64,000 nt of DNA from an uncultured Bacteroides sp. (GTDB taxonomy: Bacteria; Bacteroidota; Bacteroidia; Bacteroidales; Bacteroidaceae), in the NCBI GenBank assembly GCA_949296575.1, contig CASFPE010000013.1, positions 62,001 through 126,000 of the forward strand. Direction: 5' to 3'. The notes under the pieces were generated by a model. That model did no database searches, was not told where the DNA came from, and was given only the letters and a program-made list of their open reading frames with translations. The stretch's first letter is position 1. Every line of letters begins with the position of its first letter. The position numbers and the translations under genes were made by a program. Shown one piece after another: positions 1 through 8,570 of the stretch.

Positions 1-949
1 CGAAGTCGGTGTGGATTACCCCTGCGCATTGCGGGGCTTTCCATCCTTTGTGGTAGGTCCACGCCTTCACTTCCATCTCGCCTGCGGTGATGAACGTCTC
101 CAAGTTTAATAGATGGTAGGCCGACTTGATGAGCCTTGACACGCCTGATTCCTCCAATCCTATCTCTTGGAGGAACATTTGGCGGTCTTCATAGGTTTCC
201 AGTTCGGCAATGTCCGCCTCCGTCTTGGCGGCCACCACCAATAGTTCCGCGTTCTCCTCCCGGATGGCCTCGCGCACCATTTCCACGTATTTGTTTCCGC
301 TCACGGCGCTTTGTTCGTCCACGTTGCAGACATACAGCACCGGTTTGGCCGTCAGCAGGAACAGTTCCTTGGCGATTTTCTGCTCGTCTTTCGTCTCGAA
401 TTGCACGGTGCGTGCCGACTTTCCTTGTTCCAGAGCGGTTTTGTATTGCAGCAACACTTCATAGATTTGCTTGGCGGTTTTGTCGCCGCCGGTCTGCGCT
501 TGCTTTTGCACTTTTTGGATTCGGCTTTCGATGGTTTCCAAGTCTTTCAACTGAAGCTCCGTATCGATGATTTCTTTGTCGCGCACGGGATTGACGCTTC
601 CGTCCACATGTGTCACATTTTCGTCGTCAAAACACCGAAGGACGTGGATGATGGCATCAGTCTCGCGGATGTTGGCCAAGAACTTGTTGCCCAATCCTTC
701 CCCTTTGCTGGCGCCTTTCACCAATCCTGCGATGTCCACAATCTCCACCGTGGTCGGCACAATGCGCCCCGGATGGACCAATTCAGCCAGTTTGGTCAGC
801 CGTTCGTCGGGAACAGTGATGACCCCCACGTTGGGTTCGATGGTGCAGAACGGGAAGTTGGCCGCTTGGGCTTTGGCATTCGACAAGCAATTGAAAAGGG
901 TGGATTTGCCCACGTTGGGCAATCCTACTATGCCGCATTGTAAACTCAT
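1..949 (-). CDS. ychF: Redox-regulated ATPase YchF, 3' end cut by window edge
   Basis: Obg-related P-loop ATPase that binds ribosomes and prefers ATP over GTP. The reading frame runs from the ATG at 947-949 to the window edge, about 316 residues of a family that is usually 360-370 long, so only the C-terminal tail (end of the TGS domain) is missing. Visible motifs are the Walker A GLPNVGKS right after the start, the G3 region DIAGLVKGAS and the NVDE specificity motif that replaces the NKxD of true GTPases. A TATCTTTG -7 box lies upstream at 986-993. The neighbouring MFS gene is on the same strand but ends at 1020, so ychF seems to be transcribed on its own. Identification is secure. Confidence 0.95.
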   Translation of the reverse strand, partial: MSLQCGIVGLPNVGKSTLFNCLSNAKAQAANFPFCTIEPNVGVITVPDERLTKLAELVHPGRIVPTTVEIVDIAGLVKGASKGEGLGNKFLANIRETDAIIHVLRCFDDENVTHVDGSVNPVRDKEIIDTELQLKDLETIESRIQKVQKQAQTGGDKTAKQIYEVLLQYKTALEQGKSARTVQFETKDEQKIAKELFLLTAKPVLYVCNVDEQSAVSGNKYVEMVREAIREENAELLVVAAKTEADIAELETYEDRQMFLQEIGLEESGVSRLIKSAYHLLNLETFITAGEMEVKAWTYHKGWKAPQCAGVIHTDF

Positions 950-985
950 TATCTATATAATTTAGGTAGTCAAATATCTGTGCGG

Positions 986-993
986 CAAAGATA
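986..993 (-). promoter_or_regulatory. -7 promoter box for ychF
   Basis: Minus-strand TATCTTTG matches the Bacteroidetes primary sigma -7 consensus TAnnTTTG and lies 37 bp before the ychF start. No clear TTTG at -33 was seen. Confidence 0.5.
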
Positions 994-1019
994 AGGCTTT
1001 TCTTCCTATTTCTGCGCCA

Positions 1020-2171
1020 TCATGCCGCTTTCCTTTCGCATTTTTTTGCAAAGGCAGCCAGCAGGATGAAGCCGGTGAATGCCACCGGGGCACCGATAAG
1101 CGCGGGGTACTGGTAGCCGAATCCTGCCTGCAAAGGAAGGCCGCCCACGTAGGCTCCAACGGCATTTCCGAGGTTGAACGCCACTTGTATGCAGGCCGCT
1201 CCCAGCAATTCGCCGCCCTTCGAGAAGTGGATGATGGAGATTTGCTGCGGGCTCGACACGGCAAACAACCCGGTGGTGCACACGCACATCAAGGCGGCCG
1301 ATACCCAATGGATGTGTCCGAAGAAGAATATCCCGATAAGCGCGAGGCAAATAATCAGTTGGGTGGTGGAGGCCACACGCCCAGGTGTGTAGCGGTCAGC
1401 CAGTCGTCCGCCCGCCAAGTTGCCCACGACCATGCCGAATCCTGCCAACACCATCAGCAGGCTGATGCTTTCGGCGGAGAAGCCGGACACTTGCGTCAGC
1501 AGGGGATTAATGTAACTGTACCAGCAGAACACGCCGCCGTTGCCCATCATTGTCCCGCCGAGGATGAGCCAAGGCGCTTTGGTTTTCAGGAAGCGGAACT
1601 GTCCCTTGAAGCCGGTGTCCGGCAAGTTTTCCACTTGCGGCACCCATTTCCAGATGTAATAGACGACAAGGACGGCCCACACGGCCACCAAAAGGAACGT
1701 CAGCCGCCACGACAACAGCGTGCTGAGCGACGTGCCTAAGGGAACGCCGAACAGGTTGGCCACCGTCATTCCTGCTATCATGATGGACACGGCTTCCGAA
1801 CCTTTCCCCTTGTCGGCCAGCTTCTCTGCCACGATGGATGCCACGCCGAAGTAAGCTCCATGCGGAAGGCCGGAGATGAACCTTGCGGCCAGCATGCAAT
1901 AATAATTGGGGGAGAGGGCCGCCAGGAGGTTACCCGCCATCATGAGGATGCCGAGCAGCAGCAGTATTTTCTTCATCTGCATCTTGCGGGCCAAGGTGAG
2001 CATCGGCGCGCCTGCGCATACGCCGATGGCGTAGGCCGAGATGAAATGCCCCGCTACCGGGATGCTGATGTGGAAATCTTTGGCAAGGTAGGGGAGGATG
2101 GCCATCATCACAAATTCGGCAATGCCCAATCCTAAGGTGCCGAAGGCCAGTGCTATCAAGCTTTTCTTCAT
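1020..2171 (-). CDS. MFS efflux transporter (AraJ/sugar-efflux type)
   Basis: A 383-residue inner-membrane major facilitator protein with about twelve hydrophobic segments. The start at 2171 (MKKSLIALAFGTLG) was preferred over a start nine codons upstream because it begins just before the first membrane helix and lies downstream of a TACTTTTG -7 box at 2196-2203. The first helix region LGLGIAEFVMMAILP and the loop RKMQMKK fit the drug/arabinose efflux branch of MFS. The substrate cannot be read from sequence. It is monocistronic by spacing: 70 bp from ychF and preceded by a terminator at 2306-2345. Confidence 0.85.
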   Translation of the reverse strand: MKKSLIALAFGTLGLGIAEFVMMAILPYLAKDFHISIPVAGHFISAYAIGVCAGAPMLTLARKMQMKKILLLLGILMMAGNLLAALSPNYYCMLAARFISGLPHGAYFGVASIVAEKLADKGKGSEAVSIMIAGMTVANLFGVPLGTSLSTLLSWRLTFLLVAVWAVLVVYYIWKWVPQVENLPDTGFKGQFRFLKTKAPWLILGGTMMGNGGVFCWYSYINPLLTQVSGFSAESISLLMVLAGFGMVVGNLAGGRLADRYTPGRVASTTQLIICLALIGIFFFGHIHWVSAALMCVCTTGLFAVSSPQQISIIHFSKGGELLGAACIQVAFNLGNAVGAYVGGLPLQAGFGYQYPALIGAPVAFTGFILLAAFAKKCERKAA

Positions 2172-2195
2172 GTCTGTCGTTTTGAAAAAACGGCG

Positions 2196-2203
2196 CAAAA
2201 GTA
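2196..2203 (-). promoter_or_regulatory. -7 promoter box for MFS transporter
   Basis: Minus-strand TACTTTTG, 24 bp before the preferred MFS start. It lies downstream of the terminator at 2306-2345, so the MFS gene has its own promoter. Confidence 0.45.
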
Positions 2204-2305
2204 GCGATTATTCGCTGTGGGTGTCTTGAGGTAAGTCAAGAAATCGCTTCCCTGTCCGGGAAATGAGGGCGGCCTTTTGCGGCGGCGCGGGTGGTTTTGC
2301 CGCAT

Positions 2306-2345
2306 AAAAAAAACTTCCCCCGCGCTTGTCGCAAGGCAGGGGAAG
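2306..2345 (-). terminator. Intrinsic terminator for polA and/or a small transcript
   Basis: On the minus strand CTTCCCC pairs with GGGGAAG, with an inner CTTG/CAAG stem, and is followed directly by eight T. It can end transcripts from polA and from the short ORF at 2362-2451. Confidence 0.8.
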
Positions 2346-2361
2346 CTGACCAATTTTATTG

Positions 2362-2451
2362 TTAGATTATGTAGAGAGAAAAATTTTTTTGTTTTAAACG
2401 GTGGTAATCATTATGCGAAAAAAAAAGTCTGTTTAAAACAATTTCTGTCAT
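2362..2451 (-). CDS. Possible 29-residue small protein
   Basis: A short ORF between polA and the terminator at 2306-2345 translates to a basic, aromatic-rich peptide beginning MTEIVLNRLFF and containing the segment HNDYHR. A TACTTTTG box at 2462-2469 puts the predicted transcription start only a few bases before the ATG, so the unit would be an almost leaderless transcript of about 150 nt. The coding strand also contains an 11-bp inverted repeat (2389-2399 with 2431-2441), so the locus could be a structured small RNA with a chance ORF. No family was recognised. Confidence 0.3.
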   Translation of the reverse strand: MTEIVLNRLFFSHNDYHRLKQKNFSLYII

Positions 2452-2461
2452 TTTTCCGCTG

Positions 2462-2469
2462 CAAAAGTA
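2462..2469 (-). promoter_or_regulatory. -7 promoter box of small transcript
   Basis: Minus-strand TACTTTTG matches TAnnTTTG. With the terminator at 2306-2345 it frames a transcript of about 150 nt downstream of polA. The upstream region is A/T-rich with no clear -33 box. Confidence 0.4.
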
Positions 2470-2546
2470 AGTGTTTCTTTTTATATTTGGTGTTAATTTG
2501 AAACTGTTTTGGCTTTATTTTATAAATTTTCAACCTCCTTTTTCTG

Positions 2547-5327
2547 TCAGTGCGCTTCCAACCAATTGTGGCCCCATCCGCAATCCGCTTTCAGGGGTAC
2601 TTGCATTTTGTAGGCATTCTCCATTTCGCGGATGACGATTTCTTCCACCCGTTCCTTTTCTTCAGGCCACACATTGAAGTTCAGTTCGTCATGCACTTGG
2701 AGAATCATGGTGGAGCGGAGGTTCTCTTGGCGGAAACATTGGTATATCCGGGCCATGGCCACCTTGATGATATCGGCGGCGCTCCCTTGGATGGGCGCAT
2801 TGATGGCATTGCGTTCGGCATATCCTCTCACCACGGCATTGTGCGAGTTGATGTCGGGCAGGAAGCGCTTGCGGTGGAAGATGGTTTCCACATAGCCTTT
2901 TTCCCGTGCCGCTTCGATGCTGTGCGCCATGTAGTCCTTCACCTGCGGGTAGGTTTCAAAGTAGCCGTCGATGAGTTCTTTGGCTTCTTTGCGCTCCACG
3001 TTCATTCGTTCGGCCAGCCCGAACACGGAGATGCCGTAGATGATACCGAAGTTGGCCGTTTTTGCTTTGCTGCGTTGCTCGCGGGTGATGTTTCCGATGT
3101 CGGTCTTGTATATCTTGGCGGCGGTGGCGGCATGGATGTCGTCGCCCGACTGGAAGGCATGAATCATGTTCCGGTCGTTGCTCAGGTGGGCCATGATGCG
3201 CAATTCTATCTGCGAATAATCCGCTGAAAAGAACAGGCATCCGTCGTCAGGAATGAACGCTTTCCTTATTTCCTTCCCGTTCTCGTCACGGATAGGGATG
3301 TTTTGCAGGTTCGGGTTGCTGGAACTCAGCCTTCCCGTGGCCGTGATGGTTTGGTTGAAGGAAGTATGTATCTTTCCCGTTTCCGGGTTGATCAGTTGAG
3401 GCAGGGCATCGATATAAGTGCTTAGCAGCTTCTTGATGCCTCGATGCTCCAATATCTTGGCCACGACGGGATGTTTTCCCCGGAGGTTCTCTAAGACTTC
3501 TTCGGAAGTGGAGTATTGGCCGGACTTTGTTTTCTTGACTTTTTCCACGATTTTCAGGCGGTCGAACAGCACTTCTCCCACTTGTTTGGGCGAACTGATG
3601 TTGAATTCCATCCCGGCCAGTTGGTAAATCTCCTTTTCTATTTCGTTCATTTGCCGGGTGAAGTGTTCGGATGTCTGCTTCAAGGCATGGGTGTCTATGC
3701 GCACTCCGTTGCGTTCCATGTAGGCCAGCACGGGAACCAGCGGCATTTCTATCCCGTAGAACAGTTCTTCCGCCCCGTTCTTTTTCAGTTCCTGCTCCAG
3801 GATGTTTTTCAGCTTCAGCGTGATATCCGCGTCTTCGCATGCGTATTTGTAGACAGCTTCGGGCGGGAGGTCGCGCATGTTCTTCTGGTTTTTCCCTTTG
3901 GGGCCGATGAGTTCTTCGATTTTGATGGTGGCGTAGTTCAGGTAGATTTCCGCCAGATAGTCCATGCCGTGCCTTGTTTCCGGCTGGATGACGTAGTGGG
4001 CAATCATGGTGTCGAACAGCGGGCCTTTTATCTCCACTCCGTAGTTTTGCAACACCATCATGTCATACTTGATGTTTTGCCCCACTTTGGTGTAATCCTC
4101 GTTTTCCAAGATGGGTTTAAATTTGTTCACAATCTTTTGGGCTTCTTCATCTTTGGCGGGAACCGGCACGTAGTAGGCTTCGTTTTCGCGGTTGCTAAAG
4201 CTCATGCCCACCAATTTTGCCGTGATGGGTTCCGTCCCTGTGGTTTCCGTGTCTAAACTGAAAATCTTATTTGTAAGCAATAATTGAATTAATTCGTCTA
4301 TTTTCGACTCATTGTCAACGAGATAATACTTGTAATCCAGCGATTCCAAGCTTGTGAGGCTTGAATATTTCGCGTCGCCTGTGCCTTCGGCCGCAAATAA
4401 TCCAAAGAGATTGCCTTGCAAAGCGTCGGGATGCTGGGCGGCAGGGCGGGATGCATGGCTTGCGTTGAACATCCTGTCGATTAAGGTGCGGAACTCTAAT
4501 TCCTCAAAAATCTTCCGGAGCTTTTCTTCGTCGGGTTGTTTCCTTGCAAGCTCCTCCATGTCGAGCCGGATGGGGGCATCGGTTTTGATGGTGGCGAGGA
4601 ACTTGGAGAACACGATGGTTTCCCGGTTGTTCTCAATCTTCGTGCGCAAGGCTCCTTTCAGTTCCTGGTAATGTTCTAATAGATTTTCGATGCTGCCGTA
4701 TTCCGCGATGAGTTTTTGCGCGGTCTTTTCGCCCACGCCGGGGCATCCGGGGATGTTGTCTGCCGCATCGCCCATCAGCCCCAAGAGGTCGATGACTTGC
4801 GAAGGCATCTGTATTTCATACTTTTCTTTGACTTCCTGCACGCCCATCACCTCAAACTCTTTGTCGCCATGCTTGGGGCGGTACATGAACGTGCGCTCTG
4901 ACACCAGCTGGCCGTAGTCTTTGTCGGGGGTCATCATGTAGGTGGTGATGCCTTTTTCTTCCGCTTCTTTCGCCAAGGTGCCTATCACGTCGTCGGCTTC
5001 GTATTCCGGCACTTCGAGGATGGGGATGCGGTAGGCGCGGATGATGTCTTTGATGATGGGGACGGAGAGCCGTATGGTTTCGGGCGTTTCTTCCCGTTGC
5101 GCCTTGTATTCCGGGAAAGCTTTGTGGCGGAATGTGGGTTCTGCGGGGTCGAAGGCAATGCCGATGTGGGTGGGGTTTTCCTTTTTCAGCACTTCTTCCA
5201 AGGTGTTGACGAAGCCGAGTATGGCGGATGTGTTGAAGCCTTTCGAGTTGATGCGCGGTTTTTTGATGAAAGCATAATAGGCCCTGTATATGAGGGCGTA
5301 TGCGTCTAACAGGAACAATTTCTCCAT
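2547..5327 (-). CDS. polA: DNA polymerase I
   Basis: A 926-residue repair and Okazaki-fragment polymerase with all three domains. The N-terminal 5' nuclease spans about residues 1-300 and starts MEKLFLLDAYALIYRAYYAF. The 3'-5' exonuclease keeps its acidic residues in SLDTETTGTEP and YACEDADITL, so proofreading looks intact. Polymerase motifs A (DYSQIELRIMAHLS), B (RSKAKTANFGIIYGIS) and C (QVHDELNF) are all present. The start at 5327 matches the family N-terminus; a longer frame to 5372 adds unrelated residues. It is transcribed divergently from the prenyl synthase gene and ends before a strong terminator at 2306-2345. Confidence 0.97.
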   Translation of the reverse strand: MEKLFLLDAYALIYRAYYAFIKKPRINSKGFNTSAILGFVNTLEEVLKKENPTHIGIAFDPAEPTFRHKAFPEYKAQREETPETIRLSVPIIKDIIRAYRIPILEVPEYEADDVIGTLAKEAEEKGITTYMMTPDKDYGQLVSERTFMYRPKHGDKEFEVMGVQEVKEKYEIQMPSQVIDLLGLMGDAADNIPGCPGVGEKTAQKLIAEYGSIENLLEHYQELKGALRTKIENNRETIVFSKFLATIKTDAPIRLDMEELARKQPDEEKLRKIFEELEFRTLIDRMFNASHASRPAAQHPDALQGNLFGLFAAEGTGDAKYSSLTSLESLDYKYYLVDNESKIDELIQLLLTNKIFSLDTETTGTEPITAKLVGMSFSNRENEAYYVPVPAKDEEAQKIVNKFKPILENEDYTKVGQNIKYDMMVLQNYGVEIKGPLFDTMIAHYVIQPETRHGMDYLAEIYLNYATIKIEELIGPKGKNQKNMRDLPPEAVYKYACEDADITLKLKNILEQELKKNGAEELFYGIEMPLVPVLAYMERNGVRIDTHALKQTSEHFTRQMNEIEKEIYQLAGMEFNISSPKQVGEVLFDRLKIVEKVKKTKSGQYSTSEEVLENLRGKHPVVAKILEHRGIKKLLSTYIDALPQLINPETGKIHTSFNQTITATGRLSSSNPNLQNIPIRDENGKEIRKAFIPDDGCLFFSADYSQIELRIMAHLSNDRNMIHAFQSGDDIHAATAAKIYKTDIGNITREQRSKAKTANFGIIYGISVFGLAERMNVERKEAKELIDGYFETYPQVKDYMAHSIEAAREKGYVETIFHRKRFLPDINSHNAVVRGYAERNAINAPIQGSAADIIKVAMARIYQCFRQENLRSTMILQVHDELNFNVWPEEKERVEEIVIREMENAYKMQVPLKADCGWGHNWLEAH

Positions 5328-5389
5328 AGTGAACAGATGTTTTTGAGGGGTAAAAATACAAAAAAATGCCATATTACATGTTTTATTAT

Positions 5390-5397
5390 TACTTTTG
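5390..5397 (+). promoter_or_regulatory. -7 promoter box for prenyl synthase gene
   Basis: TACTTTTG 22 bp before the chosen ATG at 5420 fits the -7 consensus. It lies in the 92-bp divergent region shared with polA. Confidence 0.45.
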
Positions 5398-5419
5398 CGC
5401 GTAAATTTATGATGTGTGT

Positions 5420-6394
5420 ATGGAAAGACTGCCGAGGATAATAGAGCCGGTGGATGCTGAACTTGAGCGGTTCAAGCAGTTTTTCGATGGAGCATTGGAC
5501 AGCCCCGACCCATTGTTGCGGAGCGCATTGGCGCATATCAAGCAGCGGAAAGGGAAGATGATGCGCCCCATTCTTGTGTTCCTGACGGCGAAATGGTTAG
5601 GAAAGGTCACGGATGCCACCTTTCATTCGGCCATGGCGTTGGAGTTGCTGCACACGGCCAGTTTGGTGCATGACGATGTGGTAGACGAAAGCGACGAGCG
5701 CAGGGGACAGGCATCGGTCAACGCTCTTTACGGGAACAAGGTTTCCGTGTTGGTGGGCGATTACCTGCTGGCCACGTGCTTGGTGCATGCCAGCTACACA
5801 AAGAGCGGCCCTATTGTGGAAGCTGTGGCCCGGTTGGGACAGAACCTTTCGGAGGGGGAACTCTTGCAATTGTCCAATATTGACAGTGTTTCGTTCGATG
5901 AGAGCGTGTATTTCGACATTATCCGCAAGAAGACTTCCGCGCTTTTCGCCACTTGCACCCAGGCGGCAGCCTTATCGGTGGGCTCTTCTGCGGAAGAAGT
6001 GGAGAAAGCCCGCCTGTTGGGCGAATACATCGGCATCTGTTTCCAGATACGGGACGACATATTCGATTACTACGACGACCCGCAGATTGGCAAGCCCACG
6101 GGCAATGATTTGCGGGAAGGGAAGCTGACCTTGCCCGCCATTTACGCGCTGAACCAATCGGGCGACGCGGAGGCTGTCCGCCTGGCACAGCGGGTGAAGC
6201 AGGGCATTGCCACGGACGATGAGATTGCTTGGCTGGTGGATTTCGTGAAACGCGAGGGCGGCATCGGCTATGCTTCCCGTGCCATGCAGGATTATAAAGG
6301 GCGTGCTGCCGCGCTGTTTGCGCAGGCATCGCCGTCAGACGTGACGGATGCCTTGCTGTGCTACATCGATTATGTGGTGGACAGGGCGAAATAA
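5420..6394 (+). CDS. Trans-polyprenyl diphosphate synthase
   Basis: A 324-residue all-helical prenyl chain elongation enzyme, probably making the isoprenoid side chain of menaquinone. The first aspartate-rich motif appears as HDDVVDESDERRG and the second as RDDIFDYYDD; KGKMMRPIL near residue 35 is the substrate-binding lysine/arginine region. The ATG at 5420 was chosen over the GTG at 5414 because MERLPRIIEP matches the usual family start. The gene ends just before an intrinsic terminator at 6422-6459 and appears monocistronic. Chain length, and so a specific gene name, cannot be decided from sequence. Confidence 0.9.
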   Translation: MERLPRIIEPVDAELERFKQFFDGALDSPDPLLRSALAHIKQRKGKMMRPILVFLTAKWLGKVTDATFHSAMALELLHTASLVHDDVVDESDERRGQASVNALYGNKVSVLVGDYLLATCLVHASYTKSGPIVEAVARLGQNLSEGELLQLSNIDSVSFDESVYFDIIRKKTSALFATCTQAAALSVGSSAEEVEKARLLGEYIGICFQIRDDIFDYYDDPQIGKPTGNDLREGKLTLPAIYALNQSGDAEAVRLAQRVKQGIATDDEIAWLVDFVKREGGIGYASRAMQDYKGRAAALFAQASPSDVTDALLCYIDYVVDRAK

Positions 6395-6421
6395 AATCCC
6401 GCATAATATAAGAAATGGAGA

Positions 6422-6459
6422 GGGGAACGCTTCGGATGTGCGGGGCGTTCCCCTTTTTT
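6422..6459 (+). terminator. Intrinsic terminator after prenyl synthase gene
   Basis: GGGGAACGC pairs with GCGTTCCCC across a 14-nt loop and is followed by six T. Confidence 0.85.
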
Positions 6460-6509
6460 CGTGCTGCATATTTATGCCGCAGGAGGCATGGTTATTAGGA
6501 AAATGTTCC

Positions 6510-6517
6510 TATTTTTG
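6510..6517 (+). promoter_or_regulatory. -7 promoter box of structured RNA
   Basis: TATTTTTG matches TAnnTTTG and would start transcription near 6522, about 40 nt before the first long-range stem of the RNA at 6565. Confidence 0.45.
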
Positions 6518-6521
6518 CAGG

Positions 6522-6775
6522 GTAACAAAAAACATTTGCCTATGAAGCATTAGCGCACGTTGTCGATACGCGCATCTTAACATATTGGAAAAGCGTTTTA
6601 GCTTTGTTCTGTCTCTCTAAAGTTTGGCGACTGATAAGATACCGACACGAATGATAGCTGGGATGCTCGCGCCATGCGGCGCGGGCTTTTGGTTATTGTG
6701 TCGGTAAGGTCACGCCAAACACCTTGAGGGACGGATAACATTCAAAAGTGCCGCGCTTTTTTGTGCGCGTATCCT
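6522..6775 (+). ncRNA. Long single-hairpin structured RNA, 6S RNA candidate
   Basis: The gene-free stretch 6395-6856 contains co-linear, nested complementary segments that fold into one long rod. They are 6565-6574 with 6764-6773 (10 bp), 6589-6595 with 6754-6760, 6611-6617 with 6726-6732, 6622-6629 with 6713-6720, 6641-6648 with 6698-6705, and 6665-6673 with 6678-6686 around an ATGC loop. Large unpaired regions lie between the second and third stems. A rod with a closing stem, a central open region and an apical hairpin is the architecture of 6S RNA, the RNA-polymerase-binding regulator, and the length of roughly 210-250 nt fits. The span is approximate: start from the promoter box, end after the closing stem. 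The fold is well supported; the 6S name is inference. Confidence 0.6.
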
Positions 6776-6856
6776 TCCGTCCATCGGGGCAGGCACTGCG
6801 GAGTATCCTGAAAAGCCGTGCAGAAGTGAGTAGGGGCGACAAATAAGACAATTGAA

Positions 6857-7942
6857 ATGAAGATTACACGAACAGTTTTTTTATGCCTTGCCTTGCTCTT
6901 GGCCTTGCCCGCCGCAGCGCAGAAAACATCGGGCTATGTGATATTGGTGGAAGGCAATGATGTCTATGTGGACTTGACAGAAAAGGACGTGAAAGCGGGC
7001 GATGTGTTGGATGTGATAACAGGCGGCGGCTACATTGTTCACCCCGTGACGAAAGAACGCATCCAGAAAGAGGCGGTGTCCGCCGGGACGTTGCGGGTGA
7101 CCGTGCCGCATGCTGAATACTCTTTGGCGGCCTGTGCGGACAAAACCCTGCTGGCTAAGCTGCGGGCGGGCATGAAGGTGGAGAAGCAAGTGCGCCTCAC
7201 TGGCGGCGGTGCTTCCGAAAAATCGGCGAAAAGCACGGTGAAACCGGCGGTTTCCGCGCCTTCTTCCCAGCGCATTCCGGTGATGATTACCCCGACAGAG
7301 GTGAACGACATCACGGGCATCGGCTACTTCGGCCTGTATGTTTCCGACATGTTGATGGAGAAACTGATGCGCAACGACCGCATCACCCTGCTGGACCGTT
7401 CCATATTAGAGGCGCAGATGAACGAGATAGACCTGGCGGGCCGATACATTGATGCGGCCACGGCCATCGAGAAAGGGCGGATAAAAGGCGCAAGGTATGC
7501 CATCCAGGTGACGATGCAAAAGCCCGATGTGGTGAACGTGAAGACGGGCGTGCCTTTGGCTTCCGTGATGGGGGCTTTGCAGGGACTGACAGGCACGAAC
7601 CTCGGTGCGCAGTACTTCTCGAACACGCGGGTGGAGCGGTTGAAATCGGCGGTTGACATCACGGCACGGGTCATCGACATGCAGACCAGCGAAGTGGTGT
7701 TCATGTGCAGCGGTTCGGGGTATGCAGAGGGAAAGGTGCAGTTGGGCCTGGAATACGGTGCTTTGGGCGGCACGCAAGTCAACGGCGGCATCAACGGCTT
7801 CAAGCAAACGGTGACGGGACAGGCCATCAACGAGGCGTTCGACTTCATTGCCAACGGGCTGAACCGCTTCTTCAACGGCGAAACTACCGAAAGGGTGCTG
7901 AGCAACGTCAGTTCAAAACCCTTGGGCAAGGCATGCTTTTAG
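6857..7942 (+). CDS. CsgG/HfaB-family secreted lipoprotein-assembly protein
   Basis: A 361-residue exported protein with a signal peptide ending near LALPAAAQ. From about residue 140 it carries the CsgG-type fold: RIPVMITPTEVNDITG, GLYVSDMLMEKLMRNDRITLLDRS, KGARYAIQVTMQ and VDITARVIDMQTSEVV. Family members form or associate with outer-membrane pores for curli-like or holdfast secretion. No Cys follows the signal peptide, so it is not an obvious lipoprotein. The N-terminal 110 residues look like a separate beta domain. It overlaps the next small membrane-protein gene by 10 bp, so the two are probably co-translated. No curli subunit gene is nearby, so the secretion role is not established here. 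Confidence 0.75.
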   Translation: MKITRTVFLCLALLLALPAAAQKTSGYVILVEGNDVYVDLTEKDVKAGDVLDVITGGGYIVHPVTKERIQKEAVSAGTLRVTVPHAEYSLAACADKTLLAKLRAGMKVEKQVRLTGGGASEKSAKSTVKPAVSAPSSQRIPVMITPTEVNDITGIGYFGLYVSDMLMEKLMRNDRITLLDRSILEAQMNEIDLAGRYIDAATAIEKGRIKGARYAIQVTMQKPDVVNVKTGVPLASVMGALQGLTGTNLGAQYFSNTRVERLKSAVDITARVIDMQTSEVVFMCSGSGYAEGKVQLGLEYGALGGTQVNGGINGFKQTVTGQAINEAFDFIANGLNRFFNGETTERVLSNVSSKPLGKACF

Positions 7943-8334
7943 TCTCCAAAGGCAAATTGTACATGGATACGGAGCGTTTGCGCAGCGAGGATTTGCAGTC
8001 GCTGTTCGTGAACAATCCCGATTATTATTTCCGATATAGGAAGGCAAGGAAGTTGCGCACGCTTTCATGTTTGCCTGTCATTTGGTTTTCAGGTGGCCTC
8101 ATTTGTGCTTCAGTTGGAGGGCTTGGCAGCAAGCCTGAAATAACAGTTACTACTGGTGTCTTGATGATGTTGAGTGGCGGCACTGCTACTTACCTGATGT
8201 TGTGGAAGAGCAACCAAGAATTGCATGCCTTGGCGAATGGTTACAACCAGTCCAAGCAGCGCGGGCAGCGGGACGGTGGTGCGCTTTCGTTGGTCGGCAC
8301 GCCCGGCGGGGTGGGGCTGCGGCTCACGTTCTGA
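7933..8334 (+). CDS. Small membrane protein downstream of CsgG-family gene
   Basis: A 133-residue protein with two hydrophobic segments (about residues 40-60, LSCLPVIWFSGGLICAS, and 72-92, VLMMLSGGTATYLMLW) and a C-terminus SLVGTPGGVGLRLTF that ends in an aromatic residue. The ATG at 7933 overlaps the end of the CsgG-family gene by 10 bp, which supports this start over longer versions of the frame and suggests coupling. No family was recognised. It may act with its neighbour at the envelope. Confidence 0.6.
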   Translation: MLLVSKGKLYMDTERLRSEDLQSLFVNNPDYYFRYRKARKLRTLSCLPVIWFSGGLICASVGGLGSKPEITVTTGVLMMLSGGTATYLMLWKSNQELHALANGYNQSKQRGQRDGGALSLVGTPGGVGLRLTF

Positions 8335-8570
8335 CGGTTTCATCCCCCGTTTGTTTCCTTAGATGATGCGGCTTCGCCTTGGCGCGTGGTCGCATTTTTT
8401 TGCCGTGCGGCGGGGAGGAGTTTAGATGATTTTTCCGATGAATCCGGCATTTTTGCCGTTTTTTGCGGGGAAGGAATCACAGGATGAATTTCCGCATGTT
8501 TGCAAGAAAAATCCCGGAAGACGGGCATGCATTGCAATAAATTTGCTATCTTCGCGCATATAGTTTGCTT
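8335..8570. other. Gene-free stretch before MNT/HEPN pair
   Basis: Between the small membrane-protein gene and the MNT gene I see only a possible TATCTTCG box about 20 bp before the MNT start. No terminator with a T run or other structure was recognised. Confidence 0.4.

Noticed and set aside
2306..2469. Attenuator or leader peptide controlling the MFS gene
   Set aside because: A separate -7 box at 2196-2203 lies between the terminator and the MFS start, so the gene does not need read-through.
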